The notes: a model not told the origin generated them from the sequence alone. 64,000 bases of DNA from Psychrobacter sp. bablab_jr014 (GCF_016464015.1 NZ_JACDXT010000030.1:22449-86448); one strand, 5' to 3'; counted from the stretch's first letter, positions 1-9,111 are shown. Numbers and translations: made by a program.

Positions 1-62
1 GCCTTAGCATCTGTATTTGCTAACTTTCTTTGGCGACTTTTTTGGCGCTTAAATAAGCTCAT
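1..62 (-). CDS. tatC: TatC, Sec-independent translocase subunit (first ~20 codons only)
   Basis: Only the N-terminal codons are in the window; the gene runs off the left edge. On the minus strand an ATG at 62-60 overlaps the tatB stop codon (ATGA overlap) and opens a frame reading MSLFKRQKSRQRKLANTDAK. A short basic, polar N-terminus before the first membrane segment is usual for TatC, the multi-spanning receptor that binds twin-arginine signal peptides together with TatB. The call rests on position (tatA-tatB-tatC order, translationally coupled overlap) more than on the short peptide. Confidence 0.75.
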   Translation of the reverse strand, partial: MSLFKRQKSRQRKLANTDAK

Positions 63-445
63 TTATCCCCCTTCTCTATAGCTGAAGAAGAGGAAGTATC
101 TGGCTGATGATTTTGCTGCTGAGGAGTGTTTGACTGATAGGAAGTATCTAAGCTTTGGTTTTGCGAGTTTTCAAACTTATCCATACTACCGCGCATCTCG
201 GCTAACTCACGCCGCATGTCTGTCTCAGTCTGACGAATCTTTGCCAGCTCATCTTGCATCTGTTTCCGTGTCTCAGCCAAATCAAGCTCAGACTCTATAT
301 CAGACTGTAAGGTTGAAATCGTGCGACGCAATTTGGCATACCATTGCCCAGCGGTACGTGCAGCTTGTGGTAGTTTTTCTGGGCCCAAGACAATTAAAGC
401 GATGACTCCAAATAACAGTAATTCGGAAAATCCAATATCAAACAT
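59..445 (-). CDS. tatB: TatB, twin-arginine translocase subunit
   Basis: Inner-membrane protein that pairs with TatC to recognise folded proteins carrying twin-arginine signal peptides. The N-terminus MFDIGFSELLLFGVIALIVLGPEKLP is canonical TatB: one membrane helix, then the conserved Gly-Pro hinge and an amphipathic helix (QAARTAGQWYAKLR), followed by a charged coiled-coil stretch (about residues 40-90) and a polar Gln/Ser-rich tail. The ATG at 445 is preferred over an upstream TTG at 454 because TatB proteins begin at MFDIG. Its stop overlaps the tatC start by four bases. It follows tatA by 59 bp and sits at the end of the copper gene run, next to a Tat-dependent copper oxidase. Confidence 0.93.
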   Translation of the reverse strand: MFDIGFSELLLFGVIALIVLGPEKLPQAARTAGQWYAKLRRTISTLQSDIESELDLAETRKQMQDELAKIRQTETDMRRELAEMRGSMDKFENSQNQSLDTSYQSNTPQQQNHQPDTSSSSAIEKGDK

Positions 446-504
446 AATGGGCAAATATATTAGTTAGTAGATTATTAAATACGGTTAGCGAAATACCTCA
501 AGCT

Positions 505-834
505 CTACACTTTGTTGTTATCATCAGCGATAACAGGCCTAACTTCTAAATCATCAGCCTGAGTGCTGCCCCTAGTATTTAGGCTATTAGTATCTAGGTT
601 ATTAGTACTTAAGCTGTTAGTATTTAAATCATTATTTACAGTTGAAGTAGTGGCTTCATGGCTAAGTGCTCGATTCTTGCAGGCATGTTCAGTTTCTTCA
701 TCTTTGACCGCTTCTTTAAAGCCCTTTACCGCACCGCCTAAATCTTTACCCGCATTTTTAAGCTTGGCAGTACCAAACACCACTACTACGACTACTAATA
801 AAATCAGCCAATGCGTAATAGAAAAGCTACCCAT
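505..834 (-). CDS. tatA: TatA, twin-arginine translocase pore-forming subunit
   Basis: Small protein that oligomerises to form the Tat translocation pore. It shows one N-terminal membrane helix ([18 protein letters not shown]), then the TatA signature [21 protein letters not shown]. The start has a good ribosome-binding site (AAGGA, 7 bases ahead). At 109 residues it is longer than a typical 70-90-residue TatA because the C-terminal tail holds about four imperfect pentapeptide repeats of the form L-x-T-N-[SN] (residues ~68-88), which appear in the DNA as 15-bp tandem repeats. It lies 84 bp downstream of the copper ATPase on the same strand. Confidence 0.93.
   Translation of the reverse strand: MGSFSITHWLILLVVVVVVFGTAKLKNAGKDLGGAVKGFKEAVKDEETEHACKNRALSHEATTSTVNNDLNTNSLSTNNLDTNSLNTRGSTQADDLEVRPVIADDNNKV
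562..640 (-). repeat. 15-bp tandem repeats inside tatA
   Basis: Around 565-630 the + strand carries about four degenerate 15-bp units built on TTAGTAT/TTAGTAC (for example GGTTATTAGTACTTA). Read on the minus strand they encode the L-x-T-N-[SN] pentapeptides of the TatA tail. The unit length is a multiple of three, so copy-number change would not shift frame. Confidence 0.7.
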
Positions 835-918
835 AATATTATCCTTATTCCTAGTTTTTAAAATGCTCTATACTCGTCGTTGTGCTTTAGCTTTAGTGGT
901 CAATTTATAACATTTACA

Positions 919-3555
919 TTACAAATCTAGCCGACGTAATCTAAGCGCATTACCAATCACCGATACTGACGATAAGCTCATCGCCGCTGCTGCTATCATC
1001 GGGCTTAGTAGTAAACCAAAGGCAGGATAAAGCACACCTGCAGCTATCGGTACGCCAATAGCGTTATAGATAAAGGCAAAGAACAAATTCTGTCTAATAT
1101 TACGCATGGTTGAATGGCTGAGCTTATAGGCTTTGGCAATGCCCATCAGATCGCCTTTAACCAAAGTAATGCTGGCGCTTTCCATCGCCACATCGGTCCC
1201 AGTACCCATAGCGATACCGACATTAGCCTGTGCTAGCGCTGGTGCGTCATTGATGCCATCGCCTGCCATAGCGACCAATTTACCGCTATCTTGCATCTCT
1301 TTGACAATACGGTTTTTATCTTCTGGTGACACATCGGCATGGACTTCATCAATGCCTAATTTATTAGCGACTGCTTGTGCAGTTTTTTCATTATCACCCG
1401 TTAGCATGACAACTTTTAGACCCGCGTCATGTAGCAGTTTTATGGCATCGGCAGTGCTGGGTTTGATGGGATCAGCAACTGATATTATCCCAGCAGCCCT
1501 ACCGTCTATAGCGACAAACATCACCGTTTCGCCATCTTTTCGACGAATATCAGCTTTGCTTAATAATTCACTATCGAAACTGTTTAAGCTTTGCATTAGT
1601 TTTGAGTTACCAATAGCGACTTGTTTGCCATTAACTGTAGCTTGTACGCCTTCACCCGTTGTTGAATTAAAGTCAGTAGCTTTGGGAATAATAAGTGCTT
1701 TGTCCTCAGCCGCTCTAACGATAGCTTCTGCTAAAGGGTGTTCGCTAGCAGTCTCTACTGCGGCTACTAAGGCCAAAAACTCATCTTTATCCTGCCCTGC
1801 CAGCGCGTCGATCGCGGTCAGCTCAGGCTTACCAGCCGTCAGCGTTCCTGTTTTATCAACGACGATAGTATCGACTTTTTCCATACTCTCAAGCGCTTCA
1901 GCATTTTTGATAAGGACGCCATTTTGCGCGCCTTTGCCAGTGCCAACCATAATGGACATGGGCGTCGCCAATCCAAGCGCACAAGGGCAAGCTATAATGA
2001 GTACCGCGATAGCGTTAACTATCGCGAACGCCATCGCGGGAGTGGGTCCAAAAATTGCCCAAACGATAAAGGTTATAACTGAACAGATAAGTACAATCGG
2101 CACAAACCAACCCGCTACTTGGTCGACTATTTTTTGTATTGGCGCACGGCTACGCTGAGCTTCAGCGACCATTTGTACGATTTTGGATAATACGGTATCG
2201 TCGCCGACATTGACCGCTTCGATTAATAAAGTGCCCGTACCATTAACAGTACCACCAGTAACCGGATCGCCAGTCACTTTAGCAACAGCAAGCGGCTCAC
2301 CCGTGACCATCGACTCATCAACATTACTACTACCCTCGATGACGGTGCCATCTACGGGTAGTTTTTCGCCGGGTTTGACGCGCAGTTTATCGCCACTGAC
2401 CACTTCTTCTAAAGGAACTTCTACCTCAGCGCCGTTTTTATCCACTCGCCTCGCGGTTGGCGGAGCCAGCTCAAGTAACGCTCGAATCGCGCCTGAAGTT
2501 TGACTTCTGGCTTTTAACTCCAACACTTGGCCTAACAGCACTAAAGTAGTGATAACTGCGGCAGCTTCATAATAAACCCCAACTTGACCCGCCGAGTCTC
2601 TAAAGCTATTGGGGAAAATATCAGGAAAGAAAGTTGCCACAATACTAAATCCATAAGCGGCGCCAACACCTATGGCAATTAAAGTGAACATATTAAGGTT
2701 GCGGCTTTTTATCGACTGCCAACCGCGCACGAAGAATGGCGCTGCGCCCCAAACGACAACAGGAGTTGCGAGCGCCAGTTGTATCCACTGCGCTACTTGT
2801 GATGAGATATCATACTCACCGATAGTGTGCAGATTAATCCCAACCATATCGCTCATGGCATACAAGAATAGTGGGATAGTCAAAACCGTACAGATCCAGA
2901 ACCGACGTATCATATCATCGAGCTCTGAGGTATCCTCTTCACCGACAGTAATCGTTTCGGGCTCTAACCCCATACCGCAAATCGGACAGCCACTATTCTC
3001 AACGTCTCTGACTTCAGGATGCATAGGACAGGTATAGACCGTACCATCATAATTAGCGGGTACTTTATCGTATTTGCCGCCTTTGACTGATTTTACTTCG
3101 CCGCTTTTAGTATGATTTCCATGACAATGCGCATGAATGTCTTCATTGTTGCTTGCTTGATCATCTCTTAAACTAGCGACCTCATTTTCAGGTTTAAGAA
3201 ACATACCGCATATTGGACAGTCGCTTTTTTCAGTATCTCTAACCTCGGAGTGCATAGGACAAATGTAAATCGTACCATCATAATCTGCTGGCACTTTATT
3301 GTAATTGCTGCCCTCGATGACTTTTGCTTCGGCGTTGCTGTTATTAGTTGAATTGGCGCTGTGACCCTGTGTATGGTTGTCTTTATCATCGCTTGAGTTA
3401 GCTACTTCGTCTTCATGTTTAAGAAACATGCCACATATCGGACAATCACTAGCTTCAACATCACGAACCTCAGGATGCATGGGGCAGATATAGACTGTAC
3501 CTTGATAATTTTTGGGTACTTTGTCGTACTGACCATCTTTTACAGATTTTGACAT
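919..3555 (-). CDS. Copper-translocating P1B-type ATPase with three N-terminal metal-binding modules
   Basis: Predicted inner-membrane pump that hydrolyses ATP to expel copper (possibly silver). The N-terminal ~200 residues contain three copies of the heavy-metal-binding module Y-x-CPMH-x-EVRD...CPICGM (about residues 22-48, 97-123 and 174-200), each introduced by KVPxxYxGT and separated by acidic/His linkers. A P-type ATPase core follows: A-domain TGEP, transmembrane CPC ([12 protein letters not shown]), phosphorylation site [10 protein letters not shown]-binding HP in SEHPLA, and hinge [10 protein letters not shown]. It lacks the classical GMxCxxC HMA domain and so resembles the SilP/CopF-type pumps. 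Start: GGAG nine bases upstream. It is in the minus-strand copper gene run, before tatA. Copper versus silver preference cannot be read from the sequence. Confidence 0.93.
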   Translation of the reverse strand: MSKSVKDGQYDKVPKNYQGTVYICPMHPEVRDVEASDCPICGMFLKHEDEVANSSDDKDNHTQGHSANSTNNSNAEAKVIEGSNYNKVPADYDGTIYICPMHSEVRDTEKSDCPICGMFLKPENEVASLRDDQASNNEDIHAHCHGNHTKSGEVKSVKGGKYDKVPANYDGTVYTCPMHPEVRDVENSGCPICGMGLEPETITVGEEDTSELDDMIRRFWICTVLTIPLFLYAMSDMVGINLHTIGEYDISSQVAQWIQLALATPVVVWGAAPFFVRGWQSIKSRNLNMFTLIAIGVGAAYGFSIVATFFPDIFPNSFRDSAGQVGVYYEAAAVITTLVLLGQVLELKARSQTSGAIRALLELAPPTARRVDKNGAEVEVPLEEVVSGDKLRVKPGEKLPVDGTVIEGSSNVDESMVTGEPLAVAKVTGDPVTGGTVNGTGTLLIEAVNVGDDTVLSKIVQMVAEAQRSRAPIQKIVDQVAGWFVPIVLICSVITFIVWAIFGPTPAMAFAIVNAIAVLIIACPCALGLATPMSIMVGTGKGAQNGVLIKNAEALESMEKVDTIVVDKTGTLTAGKPELTAIDALAGQDKDEFLALVAAVETASEHPLAEAIVRAAEDKALIIPKATDFNSTTGEGVQATVNGKQVAIGNSKLMQSLNSFDSELLSKADIRRKDGETVMFVAIDGRAAGIISVADPIKPSTADAIKLLHDAGLKVVMLTGDNEKTAQAVANKLGIDEVHADVSPEDKNRIVKEMQDSGKLVAMAGDGINDAPALAQANVGIAMGTGTDVAMESASITLVKGDLMGIAKAYKLSHSTMRNIRQNLFFAFIYNAIGVPIAAGVLYPAFGLLLSPMIAAAAMSLSSVSVIGNALRLRRLDL

Positions 3556-3672
3556 CGTCTATTACTCCCTTACTTTTAACTTCTAACTTTAATATTTAAT
3601 GATTATTATTATGTTAGTGTTAACAGATTAATTATTGACAACTAAGTATAGGATTTAAGCAACTATCAAAAC

Positions 3673-3816
3673 TTAATTTGGTTTACGCAAATACTTAAAA
3701 AGAGCCATAACAGCTAATACTAATAGAGCGAGAAACAATAGCGCGATGACGACGCAGATAATCATCATGCCCTAACCCATACCCTGCATCATTGATCCAT
3801 TCATCATGCCATGCAT
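3673..3816 (-). pseudogene. Small Met-rich single-span membrane protein, interrupted by an in-frame amber codon
   Basis: A short frame lies between the copper ATPase and the DUF305 gene. From ATG 3816 (or GTG 3819, GGAG eight bases upstream) it reads MHGMMNGSMMQGMG, then TAG at 3774-3772, then in the same frame GMMIICVVIALLFLALL and on to a basic end KYLRKPN with TAA at 3675-3673. The whole has the layout of the small copper-operon proteins with a Met/Gly-rich N-terminus, often GMGW, and one membrane helix. A TGG to TAG change at a GMG-Trp site would explain the stop. The second half could be translated alone from ATG 3768 or 3765. Function unknown; either a broken gene or a sequencing error. 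Confidence 0.6.
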
Positions 3817-3845
3817 CACAAGAATTACTCCTTACTTTTTAGTAC

Positions 3846-4310
3846 TTACTCCAAGTCATCAATCAGCTGCTGCATTTCACCGATTTCACGTCTTTGGGCT
3901 TCGATAATTTCATCAGCCAATTGACGTACACGTGGGTCTTCAATATCAGCACGCTCACTAGTTAAGATAGCAATAGAGTGATGCGGAATCATCGCTTGCA
4001 TCCAGTCAACTTGGTCGACCGTTTGTTGCGAGCGTACACCCCAAAGACCAAAGGCAAATAAAACTACGCTAACCCCATAAACCATCAAGTTTATTTTGGT
4101 CTTTTTATACATATTAGTCATAAAGGCGAGCATAATTATGGCCATTACAGCACCCATGTATAGAGCCATATAGGCGCGGGTTTCACTAAAGTAGATGTGA
4201 TCCCACTGATACGTATTGAAATACATCATGATAAACATCACCACTGTGGATGTTAAAATCATTAGGGTAAATTTCACATATGGATTCATCTGATTTTTGT
4301 TGTTATTCAT
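3846..4310 (-). CDS. DUF305-type membrane protein of the copper cluster
   Basis: 154-residue inner-membrane protein. Three hydrophobic spans (about residues 12-34, 44-67 and 74-94) precede a short C-terminal DUF305-like domain with the signature WMQAMIPHHSIAIL and a helical, charged end (RVRQLADEIIEAQRREIGEMQQL). DUF305 proteins are frequent neighbours of copper and silver efflux genes, and the HH/M pattern suggests metal contact, but the biochemical role is unknown. The start has a strong AGGGGG six bases upstream. It sits between copB and the tiny Met-rich frame on the same strand. Confidence 0.8.
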   Translation of the reverse strand: MNNNKNQMNPYVKFTLMILTSTVVMFIMMYFNTYQWDHIYFSETRAYMALYMGAVMAIIMLAFMTNMYKKTKINLMVYGVSVVLFAFGLWGVRSQQTVDQVDWMQAMIPHHSIAILTSERADIEDPRVRQLADEIIEAQRREIGEMQQLIDDLE

Positions 4311-4367
4311 ATTATCCCCCTATAAAAATATGTTATTAATTCCTTTATCAACTCACAATGTACAATC

Positions 4368-5513
4368 TTAGAACCAAAACATCACACCAGCAGTCAGACT
4401 ATTAGAATCAACGTCTTCGTCCTCTTGACGACGTAAGTCTCGCGCATCACCCAAGGCGCTCTCGTAGCTGAAACCAACATAAGGCGCTAGCTGACGACTG
4501 AATGTCTCATAAGCCAGCCTAACTTCAGCTTCAAACTCATTAAATCCTTTAGTAATACCGTTATCGGTATCATCTTTACTAAAGGCAGTCAGCTCCAGCT
4601 CTGGTCTGACCATCCAACGCTGATCTAAGCGCCACTCGTACGCTGCCCCAAGATCAAGCTGGACTTGACCATCAGTATATAGATAAGCTCTTGCGTCAGT
4701 CTCAACGAAGTACGGCGCCGTACCAGCAATGCCTGCCATGATTGCGGACTTATCGTTTTCAGTATTATAAGCAATACCCGCTTCTCCATTCCAGAAGATA
4801 CCGAGCGGCTTCCAATAAGCGAGTGAGCTTAGACTATCGATCTCTTTATCATCGTTAGTTTGAGCACTACCTTCACTGCGTAGAGTGACACGATTACTAT
4901 CAGTACCGTACCAGCCTTCAGCTTCAAAATCGATTTGGTCATTCTCAAACTGATAGCCCAAAGTTTCTACTGACACACCCCATAACGGTAAGCTACCCAT
5001 CATTACCGGTTTACCATACTGTCCATAGTCAACACCATTTGAGTAGTCGGGACTACGAGCATTAGGAGGTGGTTCGCCGCCTTGCATTCCAGACATATCC
5101 ATATTCATACTGCTATGATCCATACCTGACATGTCCATACTACTGTGATCCATACCTGACATGTCCATACTACTGTGATCCATACTCGACATATCCATAT
5201 CTGACATATCCATGCCACTGTGATCCATGTTCGACATGTCCATATTCGACATATCCATGCCACTATGATCCATATTCGACATGTCCATATCTGACATATC
5301 CATGCCACTGTGATCCATATTCGACATGTCCATATCTGACATATCCATGCCACTGTGATCCATGTTCGACATGTCCATATTCGACATATCCATGTTGCCG
5401 TGATCCATATTCGACATCTCAGCAGCGTTTGCTACAGGTGACAGTAATAACAGCAAAGATGATATGCCAATAAACGGTAGACCTACTTTATACATTTTCA
5501 TAATAAGGCTCAT
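4368..5513 (-). CDS. copB: CopB, copper-resistance outer-membrane protein with Met/Asp/His repeats
   Basis: Outer-membrane copper-resistance protein. From ATG 5513 it has a signal peptide (KMYKVGLPFIGISSLLLLLS, cleaved near ANAA), then a ~108-residue repeat tract of MDHSGMDMSDMDMSN-like units, a Pro-rich linker (GGEPPPNARSPDY) and a ~200-residue beta-strand-rich CopB domain ending in a terminal aromatic (MFWF), as expected for a beta-barrel. A longer frame upstream overlaps copA; I chose the start 10 bp after the copA stop because the signal peptide begins there. copA and copB are adjacent, as in classical cop operons. The Met/His repeats probably bind periplasmic copper. Confidence 0.92.
   Translation of the reverse strand: MSLIMKMYKVGLPFIGISSLLLLLSPVANAAEMSNMDHGNMDMSNMDMSNMDHSGMDMSDMDMSNMDHSGMDMSDMDMSNMDHSGMDMSNMDMSNMDHSGMDMSDMDMSSMDHSSMDMSGMDHSSMDMSGMDHSSMNMDMSGMQGGEPPPNARSPDYSNGVDYGQYGKPVMMGSLPLWGVSVETLGYQFENDQIDFEAEGWYGTDSNRVTLRSEGSAQTNDDKEIDSLSSLAYWKPLGIFWNGEAGIAYNTENDKSAIMAGIAGTAPYFVETDARAYLYTDGQVQLDLGAAYEWRLDQRWMVRPELELTAFSKDDTDNGITKGFNEFEAEVRLAYETFSRQLAPYVGFSYESALGDARDLRRQEDEDVDSNSLTAGVMFWF
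5085..5408 (-). repeat. In-frame 45-bp / 30-bp tandem repeat tract in copB
   Basis: Five 45-bp units (15 residues, MDHSGMDMSDMDMSN with small variants) are followed by two 30-bp units (MDHSSMDMSG) and a degenerate end. Several neighbouring units are nearly identical at DNA level, which suggests recent duplication and likely copy-number variation. All lengths are multiples of three. Confidence 0.9.
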
Positions 5514-5523
5514 ATTTAAAGGG

Positions 5524-7221
5524 TTAAATGACGGCAACTTCTCGAAACATGCCCGCTTCCATGTGATACAGCAGATGGCAATGCCAAGCCCAGCGCCCCG
5601 CCTCACCTGTGACATCGAAACTAATCTTTTGCGCTGGCTGCACCATTATCGTATGTTTGCGAACTTGAAAATCGCCATCAGGCGCGCGCAAATCGCTCCA
5701 CATACCATGCAGATGCATAGGGTGGTTCATCATAGTGTCATTGACTAAGGTAATACGCACACGCTCGCCCGGTTTGATATTAACAGGCGGTGCGTCCTTA
5801 AACATAATACCGTCTAACGCCCAGATATAGCGCTCCATATTACCTGTCAGATGTATTTCAATCTCTCTGGTAGGTTTGCGCTGCTCGGCCATTATTTCAT
5901 TGCCAACAGAATGCAGTTGGTTATAAGTTAAAACCTTACGATTAATATCACGCAAATTAATCCCCGGATCATCGAGATTCATCCGTGGACTATCGACGCG
6001 CATATCTGTCTTAAAGTCATATTCGGTCTTAGCATGACGGGAATCATAGCCATTAGCACCCATAGCCCCCATCATGTCGGACATAGTTAGCCACTCAACA
6101 TCATCCATAGCAGGTATGGCAGCGCGAGCGCCTCTTTTAGTGGCAAGCGTGGTTGCGACAAAGCCGGTGCGATCGATGTTTTGGGCAAATATGGTATGCG
6201 CGTCACGGGTTGGGGTGACGATGACGTCATAAGTCTCAGCCACACCGATGCGAAAATCATCGACATCAACGGGCGCGACATCATTACCATCGGTGCCGAC
6301 CACTTTTATTTTGAGCCCTGGAATGCGCACATCAAATATGGTCTGCGCGGAGCCATTGATAAAGCGTAGTTTGACCGGCTGACCGGCTTTGACCAATTGC
6401 GACCAGTTAGCCGCTGTCGTTTTACCATTCATAAGATAAGTAAACGTGGTCTCACCAGATAAATCAGTAAAATCAGTCGGCATCATGCGCATCTGGTTCC
6501 ACATTTTACGCTTATCATAAGCGGCTTCTAAATCCGTTGCTGCAATATCAGATAACAGTTTTTTAAAATCTGGCAAATGGTAATTATCAAAGTCAGCACG
6601 CTGCTTAAGCAGTTTTAGCAGATTATGCGGATCGCGATGCGTCCAATCACTAAGCAGGATAACGTGATCTTCCTCGATAGGGTAGCGTTCGCGCCCTTTA
6701 GGTTCAATCACAATAGCCCCCCGCATACCGGTCTGCTCTTGGAAGCCAGTATGCGAGTGATACCAATAAGTGCCTGACTGTGTCAGTTTAAATTTGTACG
6801 TGAAGGTGCTACCCGCAGGAATACCATCAAAGCTGATACCCGGTACGCCATCCATCTCAAACGGCACTAAGAGGCCATGCCAGTGAATAGAGGTCGACTC
6901 ATTCAGCTGATTATGGACTCGAATGGTGACCGTATCGCCTTCTTGCATCTTAAGCGTTGGTGCAGGCAGTGAGTCATTTATCAGCGTTGCCATGCTTGAC
7001 TTGCCGTTGACCGTTATCATCTTCTCACTGACATAAAGATCAAATTCATTACCCGTTAGTATAGGTACAATGTGATCGGCTCTATCACTATTGACTACAA
7101 CATTTTGGCTTTTAGTTAAAGCACTATTAGCCATCGTCGGTAGTGTGGATAGCATCGACGCGCCGAGCAAGGTGGATGACCCTGTCAAAAAACGCCTGCG
7201 GTTAAATCTGTTTTTATTCAT
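5524..7221 (-). CDS. copA: CopA, Tat-exported multicopper oxidase
   Basis: Periplasmic multicopper oxidase of copper-resistance systems, thought to oxidise Cu(I) and sequester copper. The N-terminus has a twin-arginine signal (NRRRFLTGSS followed by a short hydrophobic stretch and an Ala-rich cleavage region). The four copper-ligand motifs are in order: HWHG and WYHSH in the first cupredoxin domain, then HPMHLHG and HCHLLYHMEAGM near the C-terminus. 565 residues is typical. Only 10 bp separate it from copB downstream. The tat genes in the same gene run supply the export route this protein needs. Confidence 0.95.
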   Translation of the reverse strand: MNKNRFNRRRFLTGSSTLLGASMLSTLPTMANSALTKSQNVVVNSDRADHIVPILTGNEFDLYVSEKMITVNGKSSMATLINDSLPAPTLKMQEGDTVTIRVHNQLNESTSIHWHGLLVPFEMDGVPGISFDGIPAGSTFTYKFKLTQSGTYWYHSHTGFQEQTGMRGAIVIEPKGRERYPIEEDHVILLSDWTHRDPHNLLKLLKQRADFDNYHLPDFKKLLSDIAATDLEAAYDKRKMWNQMRMMPTDFTDLSGETTFTYLMNGKTTAANWSQLVKAGQPVKLRFINGSAQTIFDVRIPGLKIKVVGTDGNDVAPVDVDDFRIGVAETYDVIVTPTRDAHTIFAQNIDRTGFVATTLATKRGARAAIPAMDDVEWLTMSDMMGAMGANGYDSRHAKTEYDFKTDMRVDSPRMNLDDPGINLRDINRKVLTYNQLHSVGNEIMAEQRKPTREIEIHLTGNMERYIWALDGIMFKDAPPVNIKPGERVRITLVNDTMMNHPMHLHGMWSDLRAPDGDFQVRKHTIMVQPAQKISFDVTGEAGRWAWHCHLLYHMEAGMFREVAVI

Positions 7222-7288
7222 AATATTGCCCTAAGTTAATCCATGAAATGAGAGTTGAACTTATATATCTGATAACTTATTAATAGAA

Positions 7289-7918
7289 CTACATCTGCTG
7301 CGCTGGCGACTCAATAGCCGCATACACTTGAGTGCTGCCATCCTTGTTCAATTGCATGACTTTATAGGGCATAAATTTATCTTGATATTCCATGCCCGGA
7401 CTACCAACTGGCATACTCGGTACCGCAAGACCGATGGAATCAGTTGGCGGATTCGCTAGAAACTGTGCCATGTATTTGGCAGGAACGTGACCTTCAAAAA
7501 CATAACCATTAGTAGTGACGGTGGTATGACAAGAGCGCATTTGCTGCGGGACACCGTAACGCTCTTTAAATAAAGATAAATCTGTAACGTCTTGCGCAGT
7601 TGCGCTTAGACCATGACCTTCGGCATAGCCTACCCATTCTTTGCAGCAGCCACAATTAGCATCTTTGTAAACTGTAGCCGAGACGTTTTGTAGAATTGTC
7701 GACCCAGTACCTGAATTAGCACTGACAGACATCATTTGCGGTTGTGGTTGCTCTATTTGAGCACTTTTGGTGGCAAACGCTGGCTCAGTTTGAGTAGAAT
7801 TTGAAACACTAGTATCGGGCTGACTACAAGCCATTACTGTTGACGTTGCTACTAGTAAAAGAGCAGAAGCTGATACCTTTTTATGTCCATTGCCCATTAT
7901 ATTTATATAGCGTCTCAT
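7289..7918 (-). CDS. copG: CopG-like DUF411 lipoprotein
   Basis: 209-residue exported protein. A basic start and hydrophobic stretch end in a lipobox (TVMAC, Cys about residue 31), so it is probably an outer- or inner-membrane lipoprotein. The DUF411 domain (about residues 78-200) carries the CxCC motif in KDANCGCCKEW and the downstream RSCHTTV and FEGHVPAKYM motifs. DUF411/CopG proteins of copper operons have a thioredoxin-like fold and bind copper through the CxCC and further Cys/Met residues. Good Shine-Dalgarno (AGGAG). It lies 67 bp upstream of copA on the same strand. The gene symbol follows the family, not direct proof. Confidence 0.85.
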   Translation of the reverse strand: MRRYINIMGNGHKKVSASALLLVATSTVMACSQPDTSVSNSTQTEPAFATKSAQIEQPQPQMMSVSANSGTGSTILQNVSATVYKDANCGCCKEWVGYAEGHGLSATAQDVTDLSLFKERYGVPQQMRSCHTTVTTNGYVFEGHVPAKYMAQFLANPPTDSIGLAVPSMPVGSPGMEYQDKFMPYKVMQLNKDGSTQVYAAIESPAQQM

Positions 7919-8057
7919 AACTTACTCCTAAGCGTCTGCTTATCTGTTGAACCTTCTAAAGATTTATACCCTATAACTAAGTGTAGTATAGGCAAAGTTT
8001 AAATCCCAAAAGGCAGCACTATTTAGCACTGCGCTTTTATAAAGGAATATGGAAGAA

Positions 8058-8627
8058 TTAATGCTGCATTCCAGCTCCACCTTCTGACATATCCATCATG
8101 TCATCATCCAGTCTAGTGGTTAGCATGGTATACTGATTCTCATTTAACTCAGGTAGTGATCTAATAAAAGCGACCATTGCCCACATTCTATCGTCGTCAT
8201 GAGAAGCACCCCATGCTGGCATGCCTGATGCCATAATACCGTGCTTAATCGCCCAAAAACTTTGCTGAGCTCCTGCATCCGTTTTATAACGATCAACTAC
8301 TTGCGCATTAGTGAAATTAGGTGGCTTAGGGTATAGGCTCTCACTAAAATCAGTGCTCTCTACCCCAGGAGACAAATGGCAGCCTGCGCACATATCTTTG
8401 TAATCGGCACCGCCTGAGCTAATCATCTCTACTTTTTCTAAATCTGGAACAATAATGTCCTTGCTAGCGTAGGCTATTGAACGGGTGCGAGCCGTCTCCA
8501 AGAAATTATAAACCAATGGACTATGTCCTTGATCAGCGCCAATATTAATGACACCACTCATAACCACAGTAAAGACACCAACAATAGCGACCACGACAGT
8601 GAAAAGTACTCCTAGTAAAAACTTCAT
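8058..8627 (-). CDS. Membrane-anchored monohaem cytochrome c
   Basis: 189 residues: an uncleaved N-terminal membrane anchor (LLGVLFTVVVAIVGVFTVVM) and a periplasmic class-I cytochrome c domain with one haem site (DMCAGCHLSPG, about residues 77-87). MASGMPAWG probably supplies the distal Met ligand. The C-terminus is Met/His-tipped (DDDMMDMSEGGAGMQH), echoing the Met-rich tracts of its neighbours. Cytochromes of this type occur in copper-resistance clusters and may accept electrons during Cu(I) oxidation; that role is inference. The ribosome-binding site AGGA is well placed. Confidence 0.85.
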   Translation of the reverse strand: MKFLLGVLFTVVVAIVGVFTVVMSGVINIGADQGHSPLVYNFLETARTRSIAYASKDIIVPDLEKVEMISSGGADYKDMCAGCHLSPGVESTDFSESLYPKPPNFTNAQVVDRYKTDAGAQQSFWAIKHGIMASGMPAWGASHDDDRMWAMVAFIRSLPELNENQYTMLTTRLDDDMMDMSEGGAGMQH

Positions 8628-8752
8628 GGGTTTATCCTAAAATCTATTTTCTTTAATACCCTACTCTTAGCGTCTACAAATATTTCCTACAAACCCTTAT
8701 TACTGATTGATGAAACTATCTAGCAGTAATAAAGGATTTATAAAATCAATGT

Positions 8753-9031
8753 TTAAGAGTCACTTTTATCTGTTACGCAGTGCTTTTGATACATTTGTTT
8801 CATTTTACCCATGTTAGCCACCATTGATTTCATAGCGGGATCGTTCATATCCATTTTGCTATGATCCATTTTTTGCATCATTTGCATATGCTTTTCCATT
8901 TTTTCACAGTTCATCTGATCTTTTTCAGCGTGCATTTTAGGATCATGTGCTAGAGCTGAGGTTGAAACGACTAGAGCGACGGCAGTGGCTACGATTGCTT
9001 TAGGTAAAGACTTTGATTTAAAGAGTGACAT
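8753..9031 (-). CDS. Small exported Met/Lys/His-rich copper-cluster protein
   Basis: 92 residues with a clear signal peptide (AIVATAVALVVSTSALA, then HDPKMH). The mature part is only ~65 residues, very rich in Met, Lys and Asp (EKMEKHMQMMQKMDHSKMDMNDP), with two Cys and no recognisable domain. Met and His spaced like this suggest periplasmic Cu(I)/Cu(II) binding. It is the first gene after the strongest CopR-type box (9127-9154), with its start ~100 bp from it, so it is likely strongly copper-induced. I do not recognise a named family. Confidence 0.75.
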   Translation of the reverse strand: MSLFKSKSLPKAIVATAVALVVSTSALAHDPKMHAEKDQMNCEKMEKHMQMMQKMDHSKMDMNDPAMKSMVANMGKMKQMYQKHCVTDKSDS

Positions 9032-9111
9032 GGTTAATCCTTAATTGATTTAGTTGAGGGTACATAAAGCTTTAGGATATTAATTCAGTCTAAAGCATAA
9101 CTTATTGATTC

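Noticed and set aside
1133..2158. 341-codon open frame on the + strand inside the copper ATPase
   Set aside because: Antisense shadow of a strongly supported gene; composition (Ser/Thr/Ala-rich, no domains) is that of a mirror frame.
5085..5408. Regularly spaced repeats suggesting a CRISPR array
   Set aside because: The units are contiguous, have no unique spacers, and are translated in frame as part of CopB.
5069..5473. Long open frames opposite and alongside the CopB repeat (Tyr/Pro/Cys-rich and Trp/Ile-rich peptides)
   Set aside because: They are the other readings of the 45-bp copB repeats; open only because the repeat lacks stops in several frames, and they have no start context or protein-like composition.
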